From: Treponema sp.
GTDB lineage: Bacteria > Spirochaetota > Spirochaetia > Treponematales > Treponemataceae
DNA: 64,000 bases
NCBI GenBank assembly: GCA_016294035.1
Contig: JAEDCT010000011.1
Location: 15,313-79,312, forward strand
Direction of reading: 5' to 3'
Shown here: one piece after another, positions 11,177 through 19,542 of the stretch
Layout: the number at the start of each line of letters is the position of its first letter
How positions within the stretch are numbered: position 1 is the stretch's first letter
The notes under the pieces: model-generated
What the model was told of the DNA's origin: nothing
What the model saw: the letters and a program-made list of their open reading frames with translations, nothing else
Database searches by the model: none
Position numbers and translations under genes: made by a program

Positions 11177-11731
11177 TTATTCAGCTGCTGGAGCTGCTTC
11201 TGCTGCTGGTGCAGCTGCTGCAGGACCTTCTTTTTCAAGCTTATCAACATAAGCCTGCAATGTAGCAGCAAGTTTCTGTGCTGGTCCATTGATAGCAGAC
11301 ATAAGCATAGCGATGAGCTGCTTCTTTCCTGGCAACTTTGAAAGTGCTTCGATCTTTGCAGCATCATAAAGCTCATTGTCTACCCATGCACCCTTTACAG
11401 AAAGAGCTGGAGCATCCTTAATGAAGTCAAACAAAATCTTTGCTGACTCATTTGCATCTTCCCCTACCATTGCAATAGCAGTTGGTCCAGAAAGATACTG
11501 TGCTACTTCCTTGTTGTTCATTTCTTCGAAAGCTACACGAGCAAAGTTATTCTTGATAACCTTGAGCTGTGAATCCTTTTCGCGAAGCGAACCACGGAGC
11601 TTTGTAATCTGTTCTACAGTAAGTCCACGGTAATCAACAAAAATGAAATTGTTGTATTCACCAAGAACCTTCTTTGCTTCTTCAATAGCAGCTGTTTTAG
11701 CTGGCTGGAGTTTCTTTGCTTTGATAGCCAT
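11177..11731 (-). CDS. rplJ: 50S ribosomal protein L10
   Basis: 184 aa. L10 anchors L7/L12 dimers to the ribosome and usually regulates its own operon. Family segments include FVDYRGLTVEQITKLRGSLR and LKVIKNNFARVAFE. The C-terminus is an Ala/Glu-rich tail (EGPAAAAPAAEAAPAAE) continuing the helix that binds L12 dimers. Its ATG shares one base with the rplA stop codon (TAATG), so translation is coupled. Confidence 0.97.
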   Translation of the reverse strand: MAIKAKKLQPAKTAAIEEAKKVLGEYNNFIFVDYRGLTVEQITKLRGSLREKDSQLKVIKNNFARVAFEEMNNKEVAQYLSGPTAIAMVGEDANESAKILFDFIKDAPALSVKGAWVDNELYDAAKIEALSKLPGKKQLIAMLMSAINGPAQKLAATLQAYVDKLEKEGPAAAAPAAEAAPAAE

Positions 11732-12411
11732 TATTCATCTCCTTCCTTGAAGTTAACCCAAACGCCAGGTCCCATAGATGAGCTAAGGGAAATTGAGCGA
11801 ATGAATCCTGCCTTTGCATCTGCTGGCTTCTTGCGATTAAGTTCTGAAAGGAATGCATTTACGTTTTCTGCAGTGTCCTTAACATCCATTGATACCTTTC
11901 CTACTGGAATGTGGATAACACCTGTCTTATCTGCACGATATTCTGTACGTCCCTTCTTGAGTTCAGCAACAGCTTCTGCAATGTTTGGTGTAACAGTTCC
12001 AGTCTTTGGGTTAGGCATAAGACCCTTGCGTCCCAAAACCATACCGAGACGACCTACGTCCTTCATCATGTCTGGTGTTGCAACTGCAACGTCGAAATCA
12101 AGCCAACCACCCTTTACCTTGTCGAGGTATTCTGTACCTGCATAAGTAGCACCTGCTGCGAGAGCTTCCTGAACGCGATCATCCTTACAGAATACGAGAA
12201 CGCGCTTTTCACCCTTGAACTGGTGTGGGAAAACCAAAGTATCACGTACTGTCTGGTTTTTCTCAAGCTTGAGTGTGATTGAAAGTTCTACTGTTTCGTC
12301 AAACTTAACGTAGTGAAGATCCTTTACGAGCTGACAAGCTTCTGAAACAGAATACTGTTTTGTTGCATCATATTTTGCAAGTGATGCGCGGTAATTCTTT
12401 CCGTGTTTCAT
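11731..12411 (-). CDS. rplA: 50S ribosomal protein L1
   Basis: 226 aa, normal length. L1 is the mobile stalk protein next to the E site and a translational repressor of rplK-rplA in other bacteria. Visible family motifs: GKNYRASLAKYD, VRDTLVFPHQFKGEKRVLVF, GRLGMVLGRKGLMPNPKTGTVT and the C-terminal SSSMGPGVWV. It is two bases downstream of rplK and overlaps rplJ by one base. Confidence 0.97.
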   Translation of the reverse strand: MKHGKNYRASLAKYDATKQYSVSEACQLVKDLHYVKFDETVELSITLKLEKNQTVRDTLVFPHQFKGEKRVLVFCKDDRVQEALAAGATYAGTEYLDKVKGGWLDFDVAVATPDMMKDVGRLGMVLGRKGLMPNPKTGTVTPNIAEAVAELKKGRTEYRADKTGVIHIPVGKVSMDVKDTAENVNAFLSELNRKKPADAKAGFIRSISLSSSMGPGVWVNFKEGDE

Positions 12412-12413
12412 GA

Positions 12414-12845
12414 TTAAGCCTCCACCTCGATGCCCATACTGCGAGCAGTACCAGCAATAATTTTCTTTGCAGCTTCAATGTCGTTTGCGTTGAGATCAGG
12501 AAGCTTCTGCTTAGCAATATCTTCAAGAGCCTGCTTAGAAATCTTTCCAACCTTGTCGCGGAGTGGATTTCCAGAACCCTTCTGTACGCCGGCAGCCTTC
12601 TTTACGAGAACTGCAGCAGGAGGTGTCTTGAGGATGAATGTGTAAGACTTATCCTGATAAACAGTGATAACTACAGGGATGATAAGTCCCTTTTCCATGT
12701 TCTTTGTACGATCATTGAATTCCTGTACGAACTTAGGTGCAGCAACTCCATGAGGTCCAAGAGCTGGTCCAATAGGTGGAGCTGGTGTTGCAGCGCCGGC
12801 TGGGCACTGAAGTTTGATGACAGCTGTAACCTTTTTTGTGGCCAT
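12414..12845 (-). CDS. rplK: 50S ribosomal protein L11
   Basis: 143 aa. L11 forms the GTPase-associated centre with 23S rRNA and is needed for RelA-type stringent signalling. The Pro-rich N-terminal hallmark [18 protein letters not shown] (the thiostrepton-site helix) is intact, and [13 protein letters not shown] ends the protein. A good AAGGAG site lies eight bases upstream. The 191-base leader back to nusG includes a terminator-like hairpin. Confidence 0.97.
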   Translation of the reverse strand: MATKKVTAVIKLQCPAGAATPAPPIGPALGPHGVAAPKFVQEFNDRTKNMEKGLIIPVVITVYQDKSYTFILKTPPAAVLVKKAAGVQKGSGNPLRDKVGKISKQALEDIAKQKLPDLNANDIEAAKKIIAGTARSMGIEVEA

Positions 12846-13005
12846 ATTGTATCTCCTTAAATTGGTGTGGGTACTGTACTTGAATTCCAGAACCCTAGCG
12901 GAATGCCTATGTCCAACGGACCTGCACTCCTCCCAAAATATTAAGATAAAGGTTAAAAAACCTATAATCTTTCAAAGAACGAGCAAGAGATGCTCTTTAT
13001 ACAAC

Positions 13006-13030
13006 AAAAGCCCGCATCAGTGTGCGAGCT
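13006..13030 (-). terminator. Partial terminator between nusG and rplK
   Basis: Minus strand AGCTCGCA pairs with TGCGGGCT over eight pairs (one G-U) and is followed by TTTTGTTG. The short T run suggests attenuation inside the operon. The rest of the 12846-13036 leader holds no clear promoter. Confidence 0.5.
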
Positions 13031-13036
13031 TAAATA

Positions 13037-13594
13037 TTATACCTTTTCAACCTGCAGAACATCAACCTCAACTGGTGTTGCACGTCCAAAGATCTGAACA
13101 TTAACACGCAGCTTGTTCTTTTCTGCATTTACTTCCTCAACAACACCTGTGAATGTTGAGAATGGTCCGTCAGTAATCTTAACGTTGTCACCAACCTCGT
13201 AATTCTGCTTAATGCGAACCTGTTTTTCACCCTTGAGCTCACCAGCCATCTGAAGCATGCGCTTTGCTTCTTCTGATGAAATAGGGTGCGGTTTTTCTGA
13301 AGGCTTTGTTCCTACAAAACCATTAACACCCTGAATGCGTCTGATTGAAGAACACACATCCTTCCAGCCAAGCTGTGGGAGATCCATCTCAATCATAAGG
13401 TAGCTTGGCAAAAGCAGATTGTTTCTTACACGTTTCTTGCTGTCACGAACTTCCACAACTTCCTCTGTAGGAAGCTTTACGCTTGTAACAACATTTCCGT
13501 CAAGCTTTCCTTCCTCAATCATGGAATTCAAAGTACGGAAAATTTTCTGTTCGTAACCTGTGTATGTTTGAAGAATATACCAGCTTCTTGACAT
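13037..13594 (-). CDS. nusG: Transcription termination/antitermination protein NusG
   Basis: 185 aa. NusG binds the RNA polymerase clamp and links it to Rho or the ribosome. The N-terminal NGN domain (SRSWYILQTYTGYEQKI, then SYLMIEMDL... and VNGFVG) is followed by the C-terminal KOW motif (YEVGDNVKITDGPFSTFTGVVEEVN). Preceded by GGAGG and 14 bases after secE, the usual arrangement. Confidence 0.97.
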   Translation of the reverse strand: MSRSWYILQTYTGYEQKIFRTLNSMIEEGKLDGNVVTSVKLPTEEVVEVRDSKKRVRNNLLLPSYLMIEMDLPQLGWKDVCSSIRRIQGVNGFVGTKPSEKPHPISSEEAKRMLQMAGELKGEKQVRIKQNYEVGDNVKITDGPFSTFTGVVEEVNAEKNKLRVNVQIFGRATPVEVDVLQVEKV

Positions 13595-13608
13595 TGAATA
13601 CCTCCGCC

Positions 13609-13788
13609 CTAGAAAATTACGCGAAGGCCTTCTGTAAACAGCCAGTCAAAAAGGCCGAGAACTGCAGCCATGACAATTGTTGAGATGAAAACAACTTTTG
13701 TAGAAGACAATACATCAGAACGTGTTGGCCATGTTACCTTCTTGAGTTCTCCTACACATTCTCTAAAAAACTGAAAGATCTTGCTCAT
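13609..13788 (-). CDS. secE: Preprotein translocase subunit SecE
   Basis: 59 aa from MSKIFQFF. SecE stabilises SecY in the inner-membrane Sec channel. The short single-TM form has an amphipathic helix with the conserved ELKKVTWPTR, then a transmembrane helix (STKVVFISTIVMAAVLGLFDWLF). An ATG at 13845 would start inside tRNA-Trp and is rejected; the chosen ATG has AGGGTG seven bases upstream. Confidence 0.93.
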   Translation of the reverse strand: MSKIFQFFRECVGELKKVTWPTRSDVLSSTKVVFISTIVMAAVLGLFDWLFTEGLRVIF

Positions 13789-13815
13789 TATTTTCACCCT
13801 TTGGTTAAAAATTAT

Positions 13816-13888
13816 CAGGCCAGGCAGGACTCGAACCCGCGACAACCGGTTTTGGAGACCGGGACTCTACCAACTGAGCTACTGACCT
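13816..13888 (-). tRNA. tRNA-Trp(CCA)
   Basis: 73 nt cloverleaf. Acceptor AGGTCAG pairs with CTGGCCT, the anticodon loop is CTCCAAA (anticodon CCA) and the T-arm contains GGTTCGAGTCC. The 3' CCA is not encoded. It sits between rpmG and secE, so it is cut out of the operon transcript. Confidence 0.95.
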
Positions 13889-13937
13889 AAATATATTCAA
13901 GGTCTCGAAAGACCCGATATACCTGGATTATGAAAGC

Positions 13938-14111
13938 TTATTTAGCCTTGCATTCCTTGTGCAAGAGTTCCTTGCGGCAGAAAGGACAATACTTATTCTT
14001 CTCGAGCTTTCCTGTAATGTTCTTGCGGTTTTTGTATGTTGTGTAATTCTTGCGCTTGCATTCTGTACACTGCAATGCGATAATTTCTACGGCTGTCTTC
14101 TTCTTTGCCAT
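13938..14111 (-). CDS. rpmG: 50S ribosomal protein L33, zinc-ribbon form
   Basis: 57 aa from [10 protein letters not shown]. Two CxxC pairs (CTEC and CPFC) make this the zinc-binding (C+) paralogue. The ATG at 14111 has AAGGAG eight bases upstream; a longer reading frame would run into the adjacent tRNA-Thr and is rejected. It lies between two tRNA genes in the operon. Confidence 0.95.
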   Translation of the reverse strand: MAKKKTAVEIIALQCTECKRKNYTTYKNRKNITGKLEKNKYCPFCRKELLHKECKAK

Positions 14112-14138
14112 GGTATTACTCCTTAGATATTTTCTTAA

Positions 14139-14211
14139 AGCTCTCAAGCGGAATCGGACCGCTGACCTCATCGTTACCAACGATGTGCTCTACCGACTGA
14201 GCTATAAGAGC
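14139..14211 (-). tRNA. tRNA-Thr(GGT)
   Basis: 73 nt cloverleaf with acceptor GCTCTTA/TGAGAGC and anticodon stem CATCG/CGATG. The loop is TTGGTAA (anticodon GGT) and the T-arm contains GGTCCGATTCC. CCA is not encoded. It is the first gene of the operon, about 35 bases after the predicted start site. Confidence 0.95.
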
Positions 14212-14253
14212 AAGAGGGTATAATATCCCCTTGAAAATTCAATGTGTTTTGGA

Positions 14254-14282
14254 AATATATATTAATAAAAAAAAACTGTCAA
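14254..14282 (-). promoter_or_regulatory. Main promoter of the tRNA-Thr to rpoC operon
   Basis: Minus strand TTGACA, 17-base spacer, TATATT: perfect -35, near-perfect -10. Two GAATTC motifs (14286, 14295) lie just upstream. Confidence 0.85.
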
Positions 14283-14348
14283 TATGAATTCAGTGAATTC
14301 AGACAAAGATTAATATATTTTTTTCTGCACATCCGGATTTTCAGCTGT

Positions 14349-15197
14349 TTAATTGTACAAAGTCGTGCCTGCAGGAACAGATTTTGTTACCCAGGTATTT
14401 CCACCAATAACTGACCCCCTGCCAATAACAGTCTCTCCACCAAGAATTGTGGCATTTGCGTAAATAGTCACATCATCTTCAATCGTTGGATGACGCTTCT
14501 TGTCCATGAGTTCTTTTTTTACACTAAGAGCACCCAGGGTTACACCCTGATAAATCTTCACATTATTTCCTATAATGCAGCTTTCACCAATTACAACACC
14601 AGTTCCATGGTCAATAAAAAAGCTTTCACCAATCTTTGCGCCCGGGTTAATATCAATTCCAGTTTTTGAATGGGCATATTCACTCATAATGCGGGGAATA
14701 ACCGGGACTCCGTTTCTGCACAAAAAGTGAGCAAGACGATATATTGTAATGGCTTCAAGCCCCGGATAGGAAACAATTACCTCTTCGCTTGATTTTGCAG
14801 CCGGATCCCCAAGATATGCAGCCTGAACATCCAGGCCAATCTTTCTGCGGATTTCCGGGATTTCCTCGATCAAGGCAAGTGCTGTCTTTTCTGCAAGGGC
14901 AAAACAATGGGAATTCTCGATTTTTTCTCCCTTTTTGATGTAATAGAGGGCTTTTTGAATTTCACGGGTAAGCATTGCAACTATTCTATTCACCCGCTCA
15001 CCGGTAATGAACCTTAAAGTCTGGGAATCAATATATTCTGCAACCGTATATCCGGGAAAAATCAGGCAGCATAAATCCTTAAGCACGGAAATAACATTCT
15101 GCTGATTTGGAAAATTTACAGCTTCCTCGAGATTGATTCCACCGTATTTTTCGTAAGAATCCAAAATTTTATCCACTGCACTGTCGATCTTATTCAT
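14349..15197 (-). CDS. cysE: Serine O-acetyltransferase
   Basis: 282 aa. Transfers acetyl from acetyl-CoA to L-serine, giving O-acetylserine for cysteine synthesis. The N-terminal half is helical (SATase_N-like). From about residue 185 there are left-handed beta-helix hexapeptide repeats with the active-site block DIHPGAKIG-like (DINPGAKIG), FIDHGTGVVIGE and YQGVTLGA. The length and N-terminal region resemble the EpsC/SatA type rather than E. coli CysE. It has its own promoter at 15252-15280. No cysteine synthase is adjacent. Confidence 0.88.
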   Translation of the reverse strand: MNKIDSAVDKILDSYEKYGGINLEEAVNFPNQQNVISVLKDLCCLIFPGYTVAEYIDSQTLRFITGERVNRIVAMLTREIQKALYYIKKGEKIENSHCFALAEKTALALIEEIPEIRRKIGLDVQAAYLGDPAAKSSEEVIVSYPGLEAITIYRLAHFLCRNGVPVIPRIMSEYAHSKTGIDINPGAKIGESFFIDHGTGVVIGESCIIGNNVKIYQGVTLGALSVKKELMDKKRHPTIEDDVTIYANATILGGETVIGRGSVIGGNTWVTKSVPAGTTLYN

Positions 15198-15251
15198 GAA
15201 CGCCCCCAGGAAACAAAGAATGATGTTTTATCCGCCGTTTCCTTTATTGAA

Positions 15252-15280
15252 AATATACGTTTATAAAACCCTACTGTCAA
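15252..15280 (-). promoter_or_regulatory. Promoter of the serine acetyltransferase gene
   Basis: Minus strand TTGACA, 17-base spacer, TATATT; the transcript has a leader of about 50 bases with a G-rich ribosome-binding site (GGGGGCG). Confidence 0.75.
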
Positions 15281-15300
15281 TTAGGAAAAATCATGTATCA

Positions 15301-15344
15301 TTTTGACGCAATTAAATTGAGTTATTTTGACCCATTTTGACCCA
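15301..15344 (+). repeat. Three copies of TTTTGACSCA, candidate activator sites
   Basis: TTTTGACGCA at 15301 and TTTTGACCCA at 15325 and 15335. The last two are in tandem at a 10-base period. They end about 115 bases upstream of the -24/-12 promoter of hsp20, a usual enhancer distance for sigma-54 activators. The spacing and repeat are seen directly; the enhancer role is inferred. Confidence 0.5.
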
Positions 15345-15457
15345 CTTATGATAATTGATTACCTGCTGAATGAATCATCTGATTTTTTGAGTATAAAAAA
15401 AACTGCAAAAGCATTGAATTTCCGGCATTTTAAAAAAAATTTTATTTTTATTGAATC

Positions 15458-15474
15458 TTGGCACACTTTATGCA
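15458..15474 (+). promoter_or_regulatory. Sigma-54 (-24/-12) promoter of hsp20
   Basis: TTGGCACACTTTATGCA matches the consensus YTGGCACGNNNNTTGCW with exact 12-base GG-to-GC spacing; only the G after CAC and one T differ. Predicted start near 15485 gives a leader of about 55 bases. No comparable sigma-70 arrangement was found. Confidence 0.7.
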
Positions 15475-15539
15475 CTATGTATTAGTGAGACACAGTAAGT
15501 GCCTATAAAAAAAATCAATACCTTTAGGAGGGTACATTT

Positions 15540-15938
15540 ATGAACGATCTTTCACTTTTGGACACATTCTTTGGAAACGCACCGGCATTCTACGGAAACT
15601 CAGCAAATCGCCTTCCATGCGTTGATGTAATTGAAACAAAGGACACATACGAATTTTCCATGGAACTTCCTGGAAGATGCGAAAAAGACGTTGAAATCAG
15701 CCTGAAAGAAGACGTCCTCACAATTGCTTCAATCAAGGGTGAAGAGGAAAACAAGAAGACTGACGGCAACTATCTGATCAAAGAACGCAAGTTCAACGAG
15801 TTCAAGCGCACATTCAGTCTTCCAAAAGACATTGATACCGAAAAAGTTTCTGCCTGCTTCAAGAACGGAATCCTTTCTATCTCAATCGGAAAGAAACCTC
15901 AGGCTGCAGAAAAGAAAATTGCAATCAAAATAGCATAA
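15540..15938 (+). CDS. Small heat shock protein, Hsp20/alpha-crystallin family
   Basis: 132 aa. ATP-independent holdase that keeps unfolding proteins soluble. The alpha-crystallin domain spans about residues 25-120, starting at PCVDVIETKDTYEFSMELPG and ending with the conserved NGILSISI motif. A short C-terminal tail carries IAIKIA, which could serve as the I-x-I oligomerisation motif. AGGAGG lies upstream of the ATG. It is transcribed alone from a predicted sigma-54 promoter, and its stop is 11 bases from that of the convergent GH95-like gene with no terminator between them. Confidence 0.92.
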   Translation: MNDLSLLDTFFGNAPAFYGNSANRLPCVDVIETKDTYEFSMELPGRCEKDVEISLKEDVLTIASIKGEEENKKTDGNYLIKERKFNEFKRTFSLPKDIDTEKVSACFKNGILSISIGKKPQAAEKKIAIKIA

Positions 15939-15949
15939 TGCTACTGATT

Positions 15950-17977
15950 CTAAAGGGTTGTCGGCAAAACGTTCCTGAGATCAAGAACTCCATCAACGAG
16001 TCGTGCATCATAGAAACGGTCCTTGTAGGCAACCCTTATTTTTTCAAGGAATTTAACTCCATGTTTGGCACGAACCACAGCCTTTTCCAGAGTTCCATTC
16101 TTCCAGTCAATGTCAATCAGGAGATTACCCCTGAGACGTATGTTTTCAAGGCGCCCAGATTCAAATCCGATGCATGGCTTTTCCAGCAAATGAACAACAA
16201 GGGTTTCTTTCTCAACTGTACTGTACACCACACCTGAAGTCATTGCATTAAGCCTTGAGAAGAAATTTTCATCAGCCGAACCCGAATCAAAATCATCAGG
16301 CAAATTATATATTACCTTTGAAAGCAATGCACTCAGTTCAACTGACAAATCCTTAAACTCATTCATTCCAAGATATCTCATGGCCTTAATTGTATTCCTT
16401 ATGAGAACTGCAACATTTCGGGACTGAACATCAGAAAAGGCACTTAAGTAAACGCCGGCACTTTGCTCATGCTGGGAATAACCTGGGCTCACAACAAGTT
16501 TTTTCATGTCTTCTGCGCCAATCAGATAATCTTCAAAAAATCGTGAGGCATGCTTAAGAAACCTGAAGTGTTTTCTCAGATATTTTTTTGAAAGAGTGTA
16601 CTCATAACTGTCCAATATGACTTTTGAAAGATATGCAGCTCCCGTAGGATCATAAGAAAATCTCAAGTCTTTTCCATCTGCAACAGTATCACCCCAGATA
16701 TCAGTTGACGAATGAACAACTGAACCACTGCATGAATACATTCGTTCCGCAGTAAGCCTTCCATGCCTGAAACAATTTTTTATGAGAGCATGCCAGGATG
16801 CATAGCTTTTTTCAAGGCCATATATTTCACCCATTGGCAGGGGCAGATACTTTTCATCAAGAACATATTTCTGTGATCTTGAGCCACACTTACTTGAGCA
16901 CCAGATTCCATTTGCAAGTGCCGGGACAGATTTTTTTCCTGTGACTGATGATATAAGACAATATCTGTCGTAGTTCCATTGTGTGATTTCGGGAGTTTCT
17001 TCACCATAAGGATTTGAAATTGAACACTGCCTGAAATGAGAACTAAAATCTGACGAATGCATGTATTTCAGATTTTCATAGGAAGTTCCCATGGCAAAAC
17101 AAATTTTCTTGAGAGCAATGTCACTGCATTTTGCCGCATAGTGAAGCGGACGTTTTCCCGTATTGCCCATACGTCTTCGATAATGACCAAGCCTATAAGC
17201 CGATTCCACATCAACGTAAATCGTAACATCATCTGAATTCTCAACAATAAGATTGTCACCCCTGACGGAGACATTTCCGCCGGAAGAAATGGCAGTAACC
17301 ATGACTGCATAAGGGATTCCCTCATCATTGAGCATAACGAGAGTGTCATCATACAAAGTTTCTTTTTTAGAACTTGAGCCTTCAATTCTAAGCCTGAAAA
17401 AAATGCTTTTTGGAATAGAGGCACTGATATGGATAACAAGAACATCTGCATGGGCCGAAACAAAACTTTCATAAGTGTAGGCAATGCTGGAACCAGAGTT
17501 GTCATTGGAAAAGTCAGCATTGTTTGCCATGGTCGATTCAACAGAAAAACTTGAAGTGCATATACCTGTTTCCAGATCCAGTTCCCGCTTGTATGAATAG
17601 GCCTTGTCAAAAACTTCTGAACGCTTCATTGAAGGTCCGGATGCACCAAGATGTTCCGCATCATAAAAATCAATATGAAGTTCACCGGCAGAACAATAAT
17701 GAGACTGATTTTCCGGAAGTCCTGTCAATGAATCAAAAACACATTCCTGAGCCTCAAAAAGCCTGTTCTGCTGGATTAATTCTCTTGTACGACCAATACC
17801 TTCCGTTGCAGAAAGATTGTTTCGGTCAATATACTGCCCTGACCAGACAGATTCTTCATTGAGCTGAAATACTTCATGAGATGGATTGCCAAACACCCTG
17901 GCACCTAAACGTCCGTTTCCAAGAGGAAATGATTCCTCGTAATTTTCAGCAGGTTTCTTGTGACAAATAATGTTCAT
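15950..17977 (-). CDS. Glycoside hydrolase family 95-like protein, catalytic residues divergent
   Basis: 675 aa, shorter than typical GH95 alpha-L-fucosidases (about 750-800). The N-terminal hallmark ESFPLGNGRLGARVFGNPSHE..QLNEESVWSG is clear, and HSSTDIWGDT matches the family's H-N-T-D-I-W block. However, the segment that normally reads KYTLNIN.(x)MNYWPAE is KYVLDEKYLPLPMGE here, so the two catalytic Asn are replaced. The SPSxSPEN block holding the catalytic Glu reads SPGYSQHEQ. No signal peptide is seen, so it is cytoplasmic if folded. It is either a relative with another substrate or an inactive paralogue. It is a single minus-strand gene facing away from pyrB, with a GAGG site 12 bases before the ATG. 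Confidence 0.72.
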   Translation of the reverse strand: MNIICHKKPAENYEESFPLGNGRLGARVFGNPSHEVFQLNEESVWSGQYIDRNNLSATEGIGRTRELIQQNRLFEAQECVFDSLTGLPENQSHYCSAGELHIDFYDAEHLGASGPSMKRSEVFDKAYSYKRELDLETGICTSSFSVESTMANNADFSNDNSGSSIAYTYESFVSAHADVLVIHISASIPKSIFFRLRIEGSSSKKETLYDDTLVMLNDEGIPYAVMVTAISSGGNVSVRGDNLIVENSDDVTIYVDVESAYRLGHYRRRMGNTGKRPLHYAAKCSDIALKKICFAMGTSYENLKYMHSSDFSSHFRQCSISNPYGEETPEITQWNYDRYCLISSVTGKKSVPALANGIWCSSKCGSRSQKYVLDEKYLPLPMGEIYGLEKSYASWHALIKNCFRHGRLTAERMYSCSGSVVHSSTDIWGDTVADGKDLRFSYDPTGAAYLSKVILDSYEYTLSKKYLRKHFRFLKHASRFFEDYLIGAEDMKKLVVSPGYSQHEQSAGVYLSAFSDVQSRNVAVLIRNTIKAMRYLGMNEFKDLSVELSALLSKVIYNLPDDFDSGSADENFFSRLNAMTSGVVYSTVEKETLVVHLLEKPCIGFESGRLENIRLRGNLLIDIDWKNGTLEKAVVRAKHGVKFLEKIRVAYKDRFYDARLVDGVLDLRNVLPTTL

Positions 17978-18085
17978 AGCTTGATTCTACCTCAATACGA
18001 AGGAAATGTCACTTAAACTAAAATATCCTTCCCGAACTTTTACAGGATGACTTTTTTTCCGTCCGTAAGGGAAATTTCCATTTTT

Positions 18086-18114
18086 TTATGTTCACATAAT
18101 TTTGTTTCTATGAT
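18086..18114 (+). promoter_or_regulatory. Possible promoter of pyrB-pyrI
   Basis: TTATGT, 17-base spacer, TATGAT, ending 54 bases before the pyrB ATG. Both hexamers are imperfect. Confidence 0.35.
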
Positions 18115-18168
18115 AATGTTTAGAAAATGTGATTCCCAGGTGGCATCACAAAACATATAGGAGTTTAA

Positions 18169-19092
18169 ATGTTGAAAGGTCGGCATCTTATTGAACCAGG
18201 TGATTTGAGCATTAGTGAAGTTGATGAAATTTGCAAGCTTGCAGAACAAATTTTAGTTGATCCAAATTCGTTTCAGGATGTGTGTCGTGGGAAAATTCTT
18301 GCGACACTTTTTTTTGAGCCTAGTACCAGAACACGACTTTCCTTTGAAGCTGCAATGCTTCACTTGGGCGGTACAGTTGAAGGATTTGCAGATGCCAGCT
18401 ACACATCATCCACAAAAGGTGAAACACTTGCCGACACAATCAGGGTTGTAAGTTCTTATGTTGATGTAATTGCAATGCGCTCACCTAAAGAAGGAGCAGC
18501 ACTTCTGGCATCAAAATATTCGCCGGTTCCAGTTATAAATGCCGGTGATGGAGGACATTCCCACCCAACACAGACACTTACTGACCTTGTAACAATCCGG
18601 GCACTCCAGGGCGGATTTGAAGGCCACACAATTGGATTCTGCGGAGACTTAAAGTTTGGACGCACAGTTCACTCACTCACACAGGCAATGAGCCGCTACA
18701 AGAACAACAAGTTTGTATTCATCAGTCCGGAAGAACTTCAGGTTCCTTCATATATCACGGAAGATCTTTTGAAGCCTGCAGGAATTCAGTTCACTACTGC
18801 AGAAAGAATGGAAGATGTTATCGGCGACCTGGACATTCTGTACATGACTCGCGTTCAGAAGGAAAGATTCTTCAACGAACAGGATTACATCAGGCTCAAG
18901 GATTCATACATTCTCAACAAGGAAAAAATGAAGCTTGCCAAGAAAGACATGATTGTACTTCACCCGCTTCCACGCGTTAACGAAATTGCACCGGAAGTAG
19001 ATGACGATCCACGAGCAGCATATTTCAAGCAGGTTAAGTATGGTATGTATGCACGCATGGCACTCATTGCAAAACTCACAGGAGCCCTCTAA
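18169..19092 (+). CDS. pyrB: Aspartate carbamoyltransferase catalytic chain
   Basis: 307 aa. Condenses carbamoyl phosphate with aspartate, the first committed step of pyrimidine synthesis. The carbamoyl-phosphate site [12 protein letters not shown] (from residue 49), HPTQTLTDL and HPLPRVNEI (loop contacting aspartate) are intact. AGGAG precedes the ATG. The stop codon shares its A with the pyrI ATG (TAATG), so the regulatory chain is translationally coupled, giving the E. coli-like class B enzyme. Confidence 0.96.
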   Translation: MLKGRHLIEPGDLSISEVDEICKLAEQILVDPNSFQDVCRGKILATLFFEPSTRTRLSFEAAMLHLGGTVEGFADASYTSSTKGETLADTIRVVSSYVDVIAMRSPKEGAALLASKYSPVPVINAGDGGHSHPTQTLTDLVTIRALQGGFEGHTIGFCGDLKFGRTVHSLTQAMSRYKNNKFVFISPEELQVPSYITEDLLKPAGIQFTTAERMEDVIGDLDILYMTRVQKERFFNEQDYIRLKDSYILNKEKMKLAKKDMIVLHPLPRVNEIAPEVDDDPRAAYFKQVKYGMYARMALIAKLTGAL

Positions 19093-19529
19093 TGATTAAC
19101 ATAGCAGAAATTAAAAACGGACTTGTAATTGATCACATTCAGTCTGGGTTGGGATGGAAAGTTTTCAAGTGGCTTGGTCTTGATACCGTTGAATTCAGCA
19201 CTGCACTCATAATGAATGCAAACTCAAAGAAATCGGGAAAAAAGGACATTATCAAAATTGACAACATTATCAATATTGACTACGGCATTCTTGGTTTCAT
19301 CGATTCAAACATTACAGTAAATGTAATTCAGGATTCCAAGATTGTCAGAAAAATCAAGATGGAACTTCCAGAGAAAGTTGAAGACGTAATTGAATGCAAG
19401 AATCCACGCTGCATTACAATCACCGAGCACTACGTTCCACAGGAATTCAAGCTCACAAACAGAGAAAAGAAGGAATACCGTTGCGTGTACTGCGATGCAC
19501 TTTACAAGAACGGATCCCATTCTTTCTAA
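19092..19529 (+). CDS. pyrI: Aspartate carbamoyltransferase regulatory chain
   Basis: 145 aa. Binds nucleotide effectors and joins catalytic trimers. The N-terminal allosteric domain begins with the pattern IKNGLVIDHIQSGLGWKVF. The C-terminal zinc domain has C-x4-C (CKNPRC) and CxxC (CVYC), the four zinc ligands needed to contact PyrB. Overlaps pyrB by one base. The convergent LPP20-like gene ends 13 bases beyond its stop. Confidence 0.95.
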   Translation: MINIAEIKNGLVIDHIQSGLGWKVFKWLGLDTVEFSTALIMNANSKKSGKKDIIKIDNIINIDYGILGFIDSNITVNVIQDSKIVRKIKMELPEKVEDVIECKNPRCITITEHYVPQEFKLTNREKKEYRCVYCDALYKNGSHSF

Positions 19530-19542
19530 GTTCTGTCCAGCT

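Noticed and set aside
11180..11260. GCTGCT-type repeat tract near the rplJ 3' end
   Set aside because: It encodes the normal Ala-rich tail of L10; not a microsatellite of independent interest.
12846..13005. L1-binding autoregulatory motif in the rplK leader
   Set aside because: A GTCC/GGAC mini-hairpin is present, but I could not match the conserved L1 target bases, so it is not annotated.
15451..15481. Sigma-70 promoter for hsp20 (TTGAAT ... TATGTA)
   Set aside because: The spacer would be 19 bases with a poor -10; the -24/-12 match is much better.
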